In this document: positions 9,347 to 22,123 of the stretch, piece by piece | How the letters are laid out: each line of letters opens with the position of its first letter | Position numbering within the stretch: the first letter of the stretch is position 1 | Notes under the pieces: model-generated | The model's database searches: none | Seen by the model: only the letters and a program-made list of their open reading frames with translations | Told to the model about the DNA's origin: nothing | Assembly (NCBI RefSeq): GCF_023101665.1 | Contig: NZ_CP082161.1 | Coordinates: 3,224,001 to 3,288,000 of the forward strand | Length of the DNA stretch: 64,000 nt | Origin: Bradyrhizobium sp. 195 | GTDB taxonomy: Bacteria > Pseudomonadota > Alphaproteobacteria > Rhizobiales > Xanthobacteraceae | Reading direction: 5' to 3' | Translations under genes and position numbers: made by a program

Positions 9347-12220
9347 TTACTCCGCGGCTTCGGCCGGCGCGATGCGACGCGATTGGCGCGCCTGCGCATC
9401 ATAGGCCTTCTGCCAGTCGGACGGGCCGTTCGAGGGCGATACCTGCACCGCCGTGACCTTGTATTCGGGACAATTGGTCGCCCAGTCCGAATATTCCGTC
9501 GTGATGACGTTGGCCTGCGTGTCCGGATGGTGGAAGGTGGTGTAGACGACCCCGGGCGCGACACGGTCGGTGATTTCCGCACGCAACGTGGTCTCGCCGG
9601 CACGGCTCTTCAGCCGCACCCAGTCGCCCTCGCGCACGCCGCGCTGCTCGGCATCGTGGGGATGGATCTCGAGGCGATCCTCGGCATGCCACACCACGTT
9701 CTCGGTGCGTCGGGTCTGCGCGCCGACATTGTACTGGCTGAGGATGCGGCCGGTGGTGAGCAGCAGGGGATAGCGCGGGCCGGTGCGCTCATCGGTTGCG
9801 ACATATTCGGTCACGACGAACTTGCCCTTGCCGCGGACGAAGCCGTCGATATGCATCACCGGCGTGCCCTCGGGCGCCTTGTCGTTGCAGGGCCACTGCA
9901 CGGAGCCGAGCTCGTCGAGCTTGGCGTAGGAGACGCCGGCAAAGGTCGGAGTGAGGGCTGCGATCTCGTCCATGATCTCGGACGGGTGGCTGTAGTTCAT
10001 CTCGAAGCCCATCGCCTTGGCAAGGCCGATGGTGACCTCCCAGTCGGCCATGCCGTTCTTCGGTGTCATCACCTTGCGCACGCGCTGGATACGCCGCTCG
10101 GCATTGGTGAAGGTGCCGTCCTTCTCGAGGAAGCTCGAGCCGGGCAGGAAGACATGGGCGTAGTTCGCGGTCTCGTTGAGGAAGAGGTCGTGGACGATGA
10201 CGCATTCCATCGCCGACAGCGCCGCCACCACGTGGCTGGTGTTGGGATCGGACTGGAGGATGTCCTCGCCCTGCACGTAGATCCCCATGAACGTGCCTTC
10301 GACCGCGGCATCGAACATGTTGGGAATGCGCAGACCCGGCTCAGGATTGAGCTTGACGTTCCACAGCGCCTCGAACTGGTCGCGTACGGCATCGCCGGAG
10401 ATGTGGCGGTAGCCGGGCAACTCGTGCGGGAACGAGCCCATGTCGCAGGAACCCTGCACGTTGTTCTGGCCGCGCAGCGGGTTCACGCCGACGCCGGGAC
10501 GGCCGATATTGCCTGTGACCATCGCGAGGTTGGCGATTGCGATCACCGTGGTCGAGCCCTGGCTATGCTCGGTGACACCGAGGCCGTAATAGATCGCGCC
10601 ATTGCCGCCGGTCGCGTAGGTGCGGGCTGCTTCGCGCAGGTCCTTCGGATTGACGCCGGTGAGGATGGCGGTGGCTTCCGGGCTGTTGTTCGGCTGGGCG
10701 ACGAACGCCGCCCATTCCTCGAACTCGCTCCAGTCGCAGCGTTCACGCACGAAAGCCTCGTTGGCGAGGCCTTCGGTCACGATCACATGCGCCAGCGCGG
10801 TCATGACGGCGACGTTGGTGCCGGGCATCAGGGGCAGGTGCAGCGCCTTCACGTGCGGCGATTCCACCATCTCGGTGCGACGCGGATCGATCACGATCAG
10901 CTTGGCGCCCTGGCGCAGCCGCTTCTTCAGCCGCGAGGCGAACACCGGGTGAGCGGACGCCGGGTTGGCACCGATGATGACGACGACGTCGGTGTCTTCG
11001 ACCGAGTCGAAATCCTGCGTGCCGGCCGAGGTGCCGAACGTGGTCGAGAGGCCATAGCCGGTCGGGGAGTGGCAGACGCGGGCGCAGGTGTCGACATTAT
11101 TGTTGCCGAAGCCGGCACGGATCAGCTTCTGCACCAGATAGGTTTCTTCGTTGGTGCAGCGGGACGATGTGATGCCACCGATAGCGTCGCGGCCGAATGT
11201 CTTCTGGATCCCGCGCATCCTGGCGGCGGCAAACGAGAACGCTTCGTCCCAGGACACTTCGCGCCAGGGATCCTCGATTCTTTCGCGGATCATCGGGTTG
11301 AGGATGCGTTCCTTGTGGTTGGTGTAGCCCCAGGCGAAGCGGCCCTTGACGCAGGAATGGCCGCGATTGGCCTTGCCGTCCTTGTAGGGCACCATGCGCA
11401 CGACTTCCTCGCCGCGCATCTCGGCCTTGAAGGTGCAGCCGACGCCGCAATAAGCGCAGGTGGTGACGACGGAGTGCTCGGGCTGGCCGATCTCGATCAC
11501 GGACTTTTCGGTCAGCGTTGCGGTCGGGCAGGCCTGCACGCAGGCGCCGCACGAGACGCATTCGGAGCCGAGGAAGCTCTCGCTCATGCCCGGCGAGACA
11601 CGGCTGTCGAAGCCGCGGCCGGAGATGGTCAGCGCGAAGGTGCCTTGCACCTCCTCGCAGGCGCGGACGCAGCGCGAGCAGACGATGCACTTGGACGGAT
11701 CGTACGTGAAGTAGGGATTGGACTCGTCCTTCGGCATCCAGTGGTCGTTGCTGCAACCGTCCGACTTGGCGAAGACGTGGTTCTCGCCCTCATAGCCGTA
11801 GCGCACATCGCGCAGGCCGACTGCACCGGCCATGTCCTGCAATTCGCAGTCGCCATTGGCGCCGCAGGTGAGGCAGTCGAGCGGATGGTCGGAGATGTAG
11901 AGCTCCATCACGCCCTTGCGGAGTTTCTTGAGCCGCTCGGTCTGGGTGTGCACGACGAGGCCGGACATCACCGGCGTGGTGCAGGACGCCGGCGTGCCGG
12001 CGCGACCCTCGATCTCGACGAGGCAAAGACGGCAGGAGCCGAACGCGTCGACCATGTCGGTGGCGCAGAGCTTTGGAATCTGGTGGCCGGTGTCCATCGC
12101 GGCCCGCATGATGGAGGTGCCCTCGGGCACTGTGACCTCATTGCCGTCGATGGTCAGCGTCACCATCGTTTCCGATTTGGAAGCCGGCGTGCCGAAGTCG
12201 ATTTCCTCGATCAGAGACAT
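9347..12220 (-). CDS. fdsA: NAD-dependent formate dehydrogenase, catalytic alpha subunit
   Basis: 957 residues. It oxidises formate to CO2 at a molybdenum (or tungsten) bis-MGD centre in the cytoplasm. The N-terminus is NuoG-like: [2Fe-2S] cysteines 52, 63, 66 and 80; a His112/Cys116/119/125 cluster (DHPLDCLTCG); two ferredoxin-type clusters (CIVCSRCVRAC at 178-188 and CVSCGACVQAC at 221-231). A further [4Fe-4S] site CAYCGVGC at 255-262, with Cys290, leads into the molybdopterin domain. The active-site ligand is Cys383 followed by His384 (DTCARVCHSP), so it is a cysteine rather than selenocysteine enzyme. The C-terminal MoCo-binding domain ends near TRRTENVVW and later residues. It lies ten bases after fdsB. 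Confidence 0.96.
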   Translation of the reverse strand: MSLIEEIDFGTPASKSETMVTLTIDGNEVTVPEGTSIMRAAMDTGHQIPKLCATDMVDAFGSCRLCLVEIEGRAGTPASCTTPVMSGLVVHTQTERLKKLRKGVMELYISDHPLDCLTCGANGDCELQDMAGAVGLRDVRYGYEGENHVFAKSDGCSNDHWMPKDESNPYFTYDPSKCIVCSRCVRACEEVQGTFALTISGRGFDSRVSPGMSESFLGSECVSCGACVQACPTATLTEKSVIEIGQPEHSVVTTCAYCGVGCTFKAEMRGEEVVRMVPYKDGKANRGHSCVKGRFAWGYTNHKERILNPMIRERIEDPWREVSWDEAFSFAAARMRGIQKTFGRDAIGGITSSRCTNEETYLVQKLIRAGFGNNNVDTCARVCHSPTGYGLSTTFGTSAGTQDFDSVEDTDVVVIIGANPASAHPVFASRLKKRLRQGAKLIVIDPRRTEMVESPHVKALHLPLMPGTNVAVMTALAHVIVTEGLANEAFVRERCDWSEFEEWAAFVAQPNNSPEATAILTGVNPKDLREAARTYATGGNGAIYYGLGVTEHSQGSTTVIAIANLAMVTGNIGRPGVGVNPLRGQNNVQGSCDMGSFPHELPGYRHISGDAVRDQFEALWNVKLNPEPGLRIPNMFDAAVEGTFMGIYVQGEDILQSDPNTSHVVAALSAMECVIVHDLFLNETANYAHVFLPGSSFLEKDGTFTNAERRIQRVRKVMTPKNGMADWEVTIGLAKAMGFEMNYSHPSEIMDEIAALTPTFAGVSYAKLDELGSVQWPCNDKAPEGTPVMHIDGFVRGKGKFVVTEYVATDERTGPRYPLLLTTGRILSQYNVGAQTRRTENVVWHAEDRLEIHPHDAEQRGVREGDWVRLKSRAGETTLRAEITDRVAPGVVYTTFHHPDTQANVITTEYSDWATNCPEYKVTAVQVSPSNGPSDWQKAYDAQARQSRRIAPAEAAE

Positions 12221-12230
12221 TGTCGTTCTC

Positions 12231-13787
12231 CTATTCCGCGGCTTGAAGCGTGGTCGGCACGGGTGCGAAATCCTCTCGGAAGTGCTTCAATGCGCTGAGC
12301 ACGGGGTAGGGCGTGAAGCCGCCGAGTGCGCAGAGCGAGCCGAATTTCATGGTGTTGCAGAGGTCCTCGACGAGCGCGAGATTTTCGTGCACGCGCTCGC
12401 CGTTGATGATCTTCTCGATGGTCTCGACGCCACGGGTCGAGCCGATCCGGCAGGGCGTGCACTTGCCGCAGGATTCGACGGCGCAGAACTCCATGGCGAA
12501 GCGCGCCTGCCTGCGCATGTCGACGCTGTCGTCGAACACGACGATGCCGCCATGGCCGATCAGGCCGTCACGCGCGGCGAAGGCCTCGTAGTCGAACGGC
12601 GTGTCGAACAGTGCGCGCGGGAAATAGGCGCCGAGGGGCCCGCCGACCTGCACGGCGCGGACCGGTCGGCCCGTGAACGTGCCGCCGCCGATGTCATCGA
12701 CGAGCTCGCCGAGCGTCACGCCGAACGCGGTCTCGAACAGGCCGCCATGGCGGATGTTGCCGGCGAGCTGGATCGGCATCGTGCCGCGGGAGCGGCCCAT
12801 GCCGAAATCGGCATAGGCCTTGGCGCCTTCGGCGAGGATGAAGGGGACGGCGGCGAACGACAGCACGTTATTGATGACGGTCGGCTTGCCGAACAGGCCG
12901 TGATGGGCGGGCAGCGGCGGCTTGGCGCGCACGATGCCGCGGCGGCCTTCGAGGCTTTCCAGCAGCGAGGTCTCCTCGCCGCAAACGTAAGCGCCGGCAC
13001 CGACGCGGACTTCGAGATCGAAGCTGTACGTGGAACCGCCGATCCTGTCGCCGAGATAGCCGCCGCGCTTGGCGGCTACAATGGCGGCATTCATCGCCTC
13101 CACCGCGTGCGGATATTCGCTGCGGATATAGATGTAGCCCTTGGTCGCGCCGACGGTGATGCCGGCGATGGTCATACCCTCGATCACCAGGAAGGGATCG
13201 CCCTCCATGATCATGCGGTCAGCGAAGGTGCCGCTGTCGCCTTCGTCGGCGTTGCAGACGATGAATTTGCGGTCGGCCTTGGCCTGCGCGACCGTCTTCC
13301 ACTTGATGCCGGTCGGAAAGCCCGCGCCGCCGCGGCCGCGCAGGCCCGATGCCGTGACTTCGGTGAGGATCGCATCCGTGCCGAGCGACAGGGCGCGCTC
13401 AAGTCCCTTGTAACCGTCGTGCGCGCGGTAGTCGTCGAGCGAGCGCGGATCGATCACGCCGCAGCGGGCGAAGGTAAGACGGGTCTGGCGCTTCAGCCAG
13501 GGGATCTCGTCGGTCGCCCCCAGCCGCAGCAGATGCGGCGTGTTGCTGGCGAGCGCATCGAGCAGGGAAGGCACATCGGCCTCGGTGACAGGGCCGAAGG
13601 CGATGCGGCCCTGCGGCGTCGCCACCTCGACCAGCGGCTCCAGCCAGTACATGCCGCGCGAGCCGGTCCTGACGATCTCGATGGCCACGCCGCGCTTCGC
13701 GGCAGCCTGCTCCAATGCCAGCGCGACCTCGTCGGCGCCGACGGCCAACGCACCGGCATCACGTGAGACGTAGAGACGCATGCTCAT
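12231..13787 (-). CDS. fdsB: NAD-dependent formate dehydrogenase, beta (diaphorase) subunit
   Basis: 518 residues, NuoF-like. It passes electrons from the iron-sulfur chain of FdsA through FMN to NAD. Motifs: FMN-binding GLRGRGGAGFPTG at about 145-160, NADH/FMN loop GAGAYVCGEETSLLES, and a [4Fe-4S] site ESCGKCTPCRIG with a distal cysteine in GSLCALGGF. About 110 N-terminal residues form a thioredoxin-like extension without cysteine ligands, as expected for FdsB rather than a NuoE/NuoF fusion with a second [2Fe-2S]. Its start overlaps the fdsG stop by four bases, and fdsA follows after ten bases. Confidence 0.95.
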   Translation of the reverse strand: MSMRLYVSRDAGALAVGADEVALALEQAAAKRGVAIEIVRTGSRGMYWLEPLVEVATPQGRIAFGPVTEADVPSLLDALASNTPHLLRLGATDEIPWLKRQTRLTFARCGVIDPRSLDDYRAHDGYKGLERALSLGTDAILTEVTASGLRGRGGAGFPTGIKWKTVAQAKADRKFIVCNADEGDSGTFADRMIMEGDPFLVIEGMTIAGITVGATKGYIYIRSEYPHAVEAMNAAIVAAKRGGYLGDRIGGSTYSFDLEVRVGAGAYVCGEETSLLESLEGRRGIVRAKPPLPAHHGLFGKPTVINNVLSFAAVPFILAEGAKAYADFGMGRSRGTMPIQLAGNIRHGGLFETAFGVTLGELVDDIGGGTFTGRPVRAVQVGGPLGAYFPRALFDTPFDYEAFAARDGLIGHGGIVVFDDSVDMRRQARFAMEFCAVESCGKCTPCRIGSTRGVETIEKIINGERVHENLALVEDLCNTMKFGSLCALGGFTPYPVLSALKHFREDFAPVPTTLQAAE

Positions 13788-14260
13788 CGTTGCGCCTCCG
13801 CGACCAGCGCATCAAGGCGCTTCTGATCGAGGCGGCCGATCAGGCGGCCGTCGAGCATCGCGGACGGCGCCGTCGCGCACAGGCCGAGGCAGTAGATCGG
13901 CTCCAGCGTGACGCGATCATCGGCCGTGGTGTTGCCGAGCGACACGCCGAGCTTGGCTTCTGCGCGCGCAGCCAGCACATCGCCGCCCGCGGCCTGGCAG
14001 GCCTCCGCGCGGCAGAGCTTGAGCACATGACGGCCGGCCGGCTTGTGGCGGAAATCATGGTAGAACGTGAATACGCCATGCACTTCGGCGCGCGACAGAT
14101 TGAGCGCCTGCGCCACCATGGGAATGGCGGCCTCCGGCACGTAGCCGAATGCCTCCTGTAGCGCATGCAAGATGACCAGCGTCGCACCCTCTTGGTTGGC
14201 ATGTTCGCCGATGATTTCGGCGCCGCGCGTCTCGTTCCAAGGCTCAAAAACCGCTGTCAT
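13784..14260 (-). CDS. fdsG: NAD-dependent formate dehydrogenase, gamma subunit
   Basis: 158 residues, related to NuoE. It carries one [2Fe-2S] cluster, ligated by the two cysteines of CRAEAC and the two of CLGLC; all four are present. The helical N-terminal half includes the FTFYHDFR motif of the family. It is the first gene of the fdsGBA-fdhD-fdsD operon and overlaps fdsB (ATGA). The 226-base region upstream, shared with the divergent LysR gene, holds the operator described separately. Confidence 0.95.
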   Translation of the reverse strand: MTAVFEPWNETRGAEIIGEHANQEGATLVILHALQEAFGYVPEAAIPMVAQALNLSRAEVHGVFTFYHDFRHKPAGRHVLKLCRAEACQAAGGDVLAARAEAKLGVSLGNTTADDRVTLEPIYCLGLCATAPSAMLDGRLIGRLDQKRLDALVAEAQR

Positions 14261-14354
14261 TCTTCGTTCTCAACCTGAGCGTTTCCTTTGGCGCAAACTA
14301 GTTGGAATCATTCGAAGATCAATAAAGCTGTCCCGTGCTGCGATTGCGAATTCG

Positions 14355-14379
14355 GATCGATTTGCAACCGCAATCGATC
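14355..14379. promoter_or_regulatory. probable LysR-type operator in the fdsG/fdsR intergenic region
   Basis: GATCGATT at 14355-14362 and AATCGATC at 14372-14379 form a perfect 8-bp inverted repeat with a 9-base spacer. T14361 and A14373 give the T-N11-A pattern recognised by LysR-type regulators, exactly centred on the dyad. It lies between the fds operon start (14260) and the regulator start (14487), the classic place for a binding site controlling both. The flanks hold further GCAA/TTGC half-motifs. That FdsR binds here is inferred. Confidence 0.6.
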
Positions 14380-14486
14380 GATGCGAAATGGCAATGAAAG
14401 TTGTATCGGTCTGCCGGTTTTTGCGTGTTGGCGCAGGCCCGGCGTGCTAGCTTGCATGCCACGATGGAATTCGAGGGGACGCCCGG

Positions 14487-15380
14487 TTGATCGACAAGCT
14501 TGAACTGCTGCTGGCGCTGGCGAAGGAGCGTCATTTTGGACGCGCGGCGGAGGTCTGCGGCGTGACGCAACCGACGATGTCGACCGGACTCAAACAGCTC
14601 GAGGAGATCCTCGGGGTGATGCTGGTCCAGCGCGGGTCCCGCTTCCAAGGCTTTACGCCGGAAGGCGAGCGAGCGCTGGATTGGGCGCGGCGGATCGTGG
14701 GCGATGCCCGCGCGATGCGCGACGAGATCAACGGGCTGAAGCATCAGCTCTCCGGCGAGATCCGCATCGCTGCGATCCCGACCGTGCTCGGCATGGTCGC
14801 CGCGCTGACGACGCCGTTCCGCGCCCGGCATCCGGAGGTGCGCTTCCGCATCCAGTCCACCACCTCGTCCGAGGTGCTGGGGCTGCTCGAAAATCTCGAG
14901 GTCGATGCGGGGCTGACCTATATCGAGAACGAGCCGATCGGCAAGGTGCGGACCATTCCGCTCTACAATGAGAGCTATCGTCTCCTGACCGCGCCGGATG
15001 CGATGTTCGGTGACCGCGAGACGGTGACATGGACGGAGGTCGGGCAGGTGCCACTATGCCTGCTGACGCCCGACATGCAGAACCGCCGCATCATCGACCG
15101 CGCGCTACGCTCGGTCGGCGCCGAGGCGACGCCGACGCTGACCTCGAACTCGCTGCTGGTGCTGTTCACGCATGTCAAGACCGGGCGCTGGGCGAGCGTG
15201 ATGCCGGCCAAGCTCGCCGAGACGCTCGGTCTTTCCGACACGGTGCGCTCGATCCCGATCACCGATCCCGAGGTCAATTACAGCATCGGCCTGGTGATCC
15301 CGCAGCGCGATCCGATGACGCCGCTGATCGCAGCCCTGGTCAATGTCGCGCGCGAAGTGGCGCCGACGCTGCAATTGTAG
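14487..15380 (+). CDS. fdsR: LysR-family regulator of formate dehydrogenase
   Basis: 297 residues. The N-terminal winged helix (LLLALAKERHFGRAAEVCGV followed by TQPTMSTGLKQLEE) is a standard LysR DNA-binding domain. The rest is the two-lobed effector-binding domain, from about residue 90. The start is the TTG at 14487, preceded by GAGGGG at 14473-14478; no ATG fits. It is divergent from the fds operon across a 226-base region with a LysR box, so it very likely controls that operon in response to formate or a related effector. The gene stops four bases before the convergent histidine-kinase gene. Confidence 0.88.
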   Translation: MIDKLELLLALAKERHFGRAAEVCGVTQPTMSTGLKQLEEILGVMLVQRGSRFQGFTPEGERALDWARRIVGDARAMRDEINGLKHQLSGEIRIAAIPTVLGMVAALTTPFRARHPEVRFRIQSTTSSEVLGLLENLEVDAGLTYIENEPIGKVRTIPLYNESYRLLTAPDAMFGDRETVTWTEVGQVPLCLLTPDMQNRRIIDRALRSVGAEATPTLTSNSLLVLFTHVKTGRWASVMPAKLAETLGLSDTVRSIPITDPEVNYSIGLVIPQRDPMTPLIAALVNVAREVAPTLQL

Positions 15381-15384
15381 CGGA

Positions 15385-17715
<2,331 letters not shown>

Positions 17716-17895
17716 GCCTTCGGCCCCCTGAAAACCAGCTTGCAACTGAAGTCCGGAAGCAGCCCCACATCGCTTCCGAATCACAGCGATTTGAATCCAG
17801 TTTTCGCGGGCTGTCGAGAGTCAACGAATCGTTAACGCGAAATTATTCTTATCCCACGCGCAGTTTGCGCATCATGCGTCCGCAAAGTCACGGGC

Positions 17896-17931
17896 GCGAG
17901 GAGTCCGAAACGAGAACGTGTGACTCCTCGC
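17896..17931. repeat. 10-bp inverted repeat between the kinase and the cation transporter
   Basis: GCGAGGAGTC at 17896-17905 is perfectly complementary to GACTCCTCGC at 17922-17931, with a 16-base loop. It lies just downstream of the cation-transporter stop codon (17956) and may end its transcript, but there is no T run. The remainder of the 240-base gap (17716-17955) shows an AT-rich stretch near 17820-17855 that could hold the kinase promoter. Confidence 0.4.
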
Positions 17932-17955
17932 ACGTTCCTCGTCTCGTGCGCCGCA

Positions 17956-19329
17956 TCACGCGCGCGGCGGTTCGGCGTGACTGATGACGCGCTTCACGCT
18001 CGGGAACGCGCGGCGCAACGCGCGCTCGATCGCGTCGACATGCTCGTGCACCTTGATCACGCTCATCGACGGCGTGGCGCGGCAGTGGAAATTGACGATC
18101 TCGCCGGCATCGGTGTTGCGGACACGGACGTTATGGATGTCGTGGATGTCGCCGCCGGCGGCATATTCCGTCAGCGCGGCGGCGATCGTCCGCACCCGTT
18201 CCGGCGTGGCATCGACCCCGAACGGCAGTTCCGGTTCCAATGGCTCGATGTGGACGTCGACCTCGACGTCCTCGCCGAACTCCACCTGGATGTTACGCTC
18301 CAGGGTGTTGGCGACGTCATGGGCGGCATCGAGCTGCATTCCGCCGTCGACCTCGAGGTCGATGCTGACGATCAGCTTGGCGCCGAGATCGTGCACCGTG
18401 ACGTGGTGGATGGCGAGCCCGGAATTGCGCGCGATCACCATGATGCGGTCGCGCACGGTCTCGTTGTCGCGCGCGACAGGCACCGCAGCGAAAGTGAGGT
18501 CGGCATCGCCGAACGCCTTGGCGACGGCGGTCTGCGCGTTGCGCTTGATGTCCTCGACCCGGTCGATCGGATAGGTCCGCGGCACCTTTGCGATGGTGTC
18601 GATGAACGTGGTCGCGCCGACCATGCGCACCCGCAGCCGCTCGACGTCGATCACGCCGGGCACGCTCCGGATCGCGGCCGTGGCCTTTTCCTGCGCGCCC
18701 TCCGGGGCGCGGTCGACCAGCGTCTGCACCGTCGAGCCGGCCATGCGCAGCCCGAGCAGGGCGATCATCACGGCGACCGCGGCGGCCGCGGCGGCGTCGC
18801 CCCACCAGAAACCGAGGCCGGCGAGGATCAGGCCGATGATCACAGCGAACGAGCCCATCACGTCGGAGGCGAAATGCAGCGCGTCCGCCGCGAGCGCCTG
18901 GCTCCGTGTCTCGCGCGCGGCGCGGTGCAGGGCGCGGGCGCGCCAAAGATTGACGATGATGTCGATCACCAGCACCACGAAGGGCACGGCCGAGATGGTT
19001 GGCGGCGGGGTTCCCTCGCGCAGCCGGCTATAGGCTTCGACCAGGATGCCACCGGCGAGCACGTAGAGCAGGGCGGTGACGCCCAGCGCCGAGACGCTCT
19101 CCAGCTTGCCGTGGCCGTAATGGTGCTCCTCGTCCGCCGGCTTGTCGGACACCCGCACCACCGCCCAGGTGATGATGGTCGCGATCAGGTCGATCGAGGA
19201 GTGCAGGGCCTCGGAGATCAGCGCGAGCGAGCCGATCGCGATCCCGACCACGAACTTGGCCGCCGCCATGCCGCCGCTGGCGAAGATCGAGATCGCGGCG
19301 ACCGAGGTTTTGTCGTGCTGGGAGGTCAT
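17956..19329 (-). CDS. cation diffusion facilitator with an unusually long C-terminal domain
   Basis: 457 residues from the ATG at 19329; the frame is open further upstream but without family sequence. Six membrane helices occupy about residues 10-205. The zinc-type transport site is intact: His43/Asp47 in TM2 (EALHSSIDL) and His152/Asp156 in TM5 (ALHFASDVM). The DEEHHYGHGK loop after TM2 is also characteristic. It exports Zn, Fe, Mn or similar divalent ions in exchange for protons. Family members usually end with one ferredoxin-like dimerisation domain of about 80 residues. Here about 245 residues follow, readable as three successive modules (about 213-285, 293-363 and 376-453). Confidence 0.92.
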   Translation of the reverse strand: MTSQHDKTSVAAISIFASGGMAAAKFVVGIAIGSLALISEALHSSIDLIATIITWAVVRVSDKPADEEHHYGHGKLESVSALGVTALLYVLAGGILVEAYSRLREGTPPPTISAVPFVVLVIDIIVNLWRARALHRAARETRSQALAADALHFASDVMGSFAVIIGLILAGLGFWWGDAAAAAAVAVMIALLGLRMAGSTVQTLVDRAPEGAQEKATAAIRSVPGVIDVERLRVRMVGATTFIDTIAKVPRTYPIDRVEDIKRNAQTAVAKAFGDADLTFAAVPVARDNETVRDRIMVIARNSGLAIHHVTVHDLGAKLIVSIDLEVDGGMQLDAAHDVANTLERNIQVEFGEDVEVDVHIEPLEPELPFGVDATPERVRTIAAALTEYAAGGDIHDIHNVRVRNTDAGEIVNFHCRATPSMSVIKVHEHVDAIERALRRAFPSVKRVISHAEPPRA

Positions 19330-19453
19330 GGCGGGGGATTTAGCAGGGCGTGGGTGAACATCAAGCGATGATCCACAGAAGTAGTCGCTAGTGAGTTGCA
19401 GGAGCGAAGCAATTGCGAATGCTTCCGAATTGAGCGGCCGCGTGCGCCAGTCT

Positions 19454-19899
19454 CGTAGGGTGGGCAAAGCGCAGCGTGCCCACGATCTGTATCCATCACT
19501 GACGAAAGGTGGGCACGGCGCTAACGCGCCTTTGCCCACCCTACGGGACCGCCGCTTTGGCCGAGTCTGCGCCTCATACCGTCACCACGATCTTCCCCAG
19601 ATGCCTGTTCGCCTCCATGTGCGCGAACGCCTTGTCGATGTCGTGGAACGCGAACGACCTTGTCGATCGTCAGTCCCGTAGGGTGGGCAAAGCGCAGCGT
19701 GCCCACGGTCTCGTCCTTCATGAAGAAGGACGTGGGCACGGCGCTAACGCGCCTTTGCCCACCCTACGGCACCGCCGCTTTGGCCGAGTCTGCGCCTCAT
19801 ACCGTCACCACGATCTTCCCCAGATGCCTGTTCGCCTCCATGTGCTCGAACGCCTGGTCGATGTCGTCGAACGCGAACACCTTGTCGATCGGCAGCTGC
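19454..19899. repeat. 223-bp tandem duplication: palindromic repeat plus 3' end of the quinone oxidoreductase gene
   Basis: Bases 19454-19676 and 19677-19899 are two copies of the same unit at an exact 223-base offset. Each copy holds a GTAGGGTGGGCAAAGCGCAG palindromic repeat (19454-19545 and 19677-19768) whose arms are conserved while the loops have diverged. Each then has about 120 bases of the C-terminal coding end of the oxidoreductase. Only the right-hand copy belongs to the intact gene. The left-hand copy has point changes and a frame slip and is a dead 3' fragment. Most of the 467-base gap between 19330 and 19796 is this duplication. Confidence 0.85.
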
Positions 19900-20765
19900 A
19901 GTTTTCGCGACTCCACCGCGCCCCAGATGTCCTTGCGGACCTGCTCGAAGATCTCGCGGATCTCCTCGATGGTGCGGGTGCGGAAGGTGACGCCGACATA
20001 GTCGATGCGGCGCGCCGCGTGCAGGTCGAAGTTGAAGTCGGCATGGGTGCCGCCGAGCCGGCCAACATTGACGATGCGGCCCTTGACCCTGGTCGCCGCA
20101 AGGTTCTGGCTCGCAACCTTGCCCGAGACCTGGTCGACGATGAGGTCGACGCCCTCGCCGCCGGTCGCCTTCAGGACGTCGTCGACCCATTTGGGGTCGG
20201 AGGAGTCGACCGCGAGGTCGGCGCCGTACTCCTGCAACCGGCCACGGCGCGCGGCATCGGTCGACGAGCCGATCACCAACTTCGCGCCCTTGAGCTTGGC
20301 GATCTGCATCGCCATCAGCCCGACGCCGGAGCTGGCGCCCTGGATCAGCACGCTCTGCCCCGGCTGCACGCCGCCGACGGTGACGACGGCGTTGTGCATG
20401 GTCGCGAGCGCGACGGGCAGGGTGGCCGCCTCCTCGAAATTCATGTTCGACGGCGCGCGGAACAGCCGGCCGTGATCGGCGAGTGTGTATTCGGCAAATG
20501 CCGCGCCGCCCGAGCCCATGATGCGGTCGCCGATCTTGACGCCCTTGGCATCCGGCCCGAGCTCGGCGACCTCGCCGGCCCATTCCATCCCCAGCACGGT
20601 GCCGGCGCCCCCGGCCGCGCCATGGGCGTGGCCTTTGCGCATGCCGGTGTCAGCCCGGTTGAGCCCGCAGGCGCGGACCTTGACCAGCACCTGCGTGCCT
20701 TTCGGCTTTGGTTGAGCGACGTCGGAAATCCGAGCGCCTTCAGGGCCGTAGACGTAAGCCTTCAT
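19797..20765 (-). CDS. zinc-free NADPH:quinone oxidoreductase (MDR family)
   Basis: 322 residues. The protein has the GroES-like N-terminal domain (GLNRADTGMRKG, VLGMEWAGEV) and a Rossmann domain with the nucleotide motif GASSGVGLMA at about 146-155. The catalytic and structural zinc cysteines of alcohol dehydrogenases are absent, which places it with Qor/zeta-crystallin enzymes that reduce quinones or enones with NADPH. The physiological substrate is unknown. It follows the nitronate monooxygenase gene by 25 bases in the same direction, so the two are probably co-transcribed. Its 3' end is duplicated just downstream. Confidence 0.88.
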   Translation of the reverse strand: MKAYVYGPEGARISDVAQPKPKGTQVLVKVRACGLNRADTGMRKGHAHGAAGGAGTVLGMEWAGEVAELGPDAKGVKIGDRIMGSGGAAFAEYTLADHGRLFRAPSNMNFEEAATLPVALATMHNAVVTVGGVQPGQSVLIQGASSGVGLMAMQIAKLKGAKLVIGSSTDAARRGRLQEYGADLAVDSSDPKWVDDVLKATGGEGVDLIVDQVSGKVASQNLAATRVKGRIVNVGRLGGTHADFNFDLHAARRIDYVGVTFRTRTIEEIREIFEQVRKDIWGAVESRKLQLPIDKVFAFDDIDQAFEHMEANRHLGKIVVTV

Positions 20766-20790
20766 GGATTGCTCTCGCTTCTTAAAGTGA

Positions 20791-22100
<1,310 letters not shown>

Positions 22101-22123
22101 GATCGGAGTTGCTGCTTCAACAT

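Noticed and set aside
9269..12298. 1009-codon plus-strand frame opposite fdsA
   Set aside because: It is the antisense shadow of the formate dehydrogenase gene, caused by high GC in third positions; fdsA is fully supported by its cofactor motifs.
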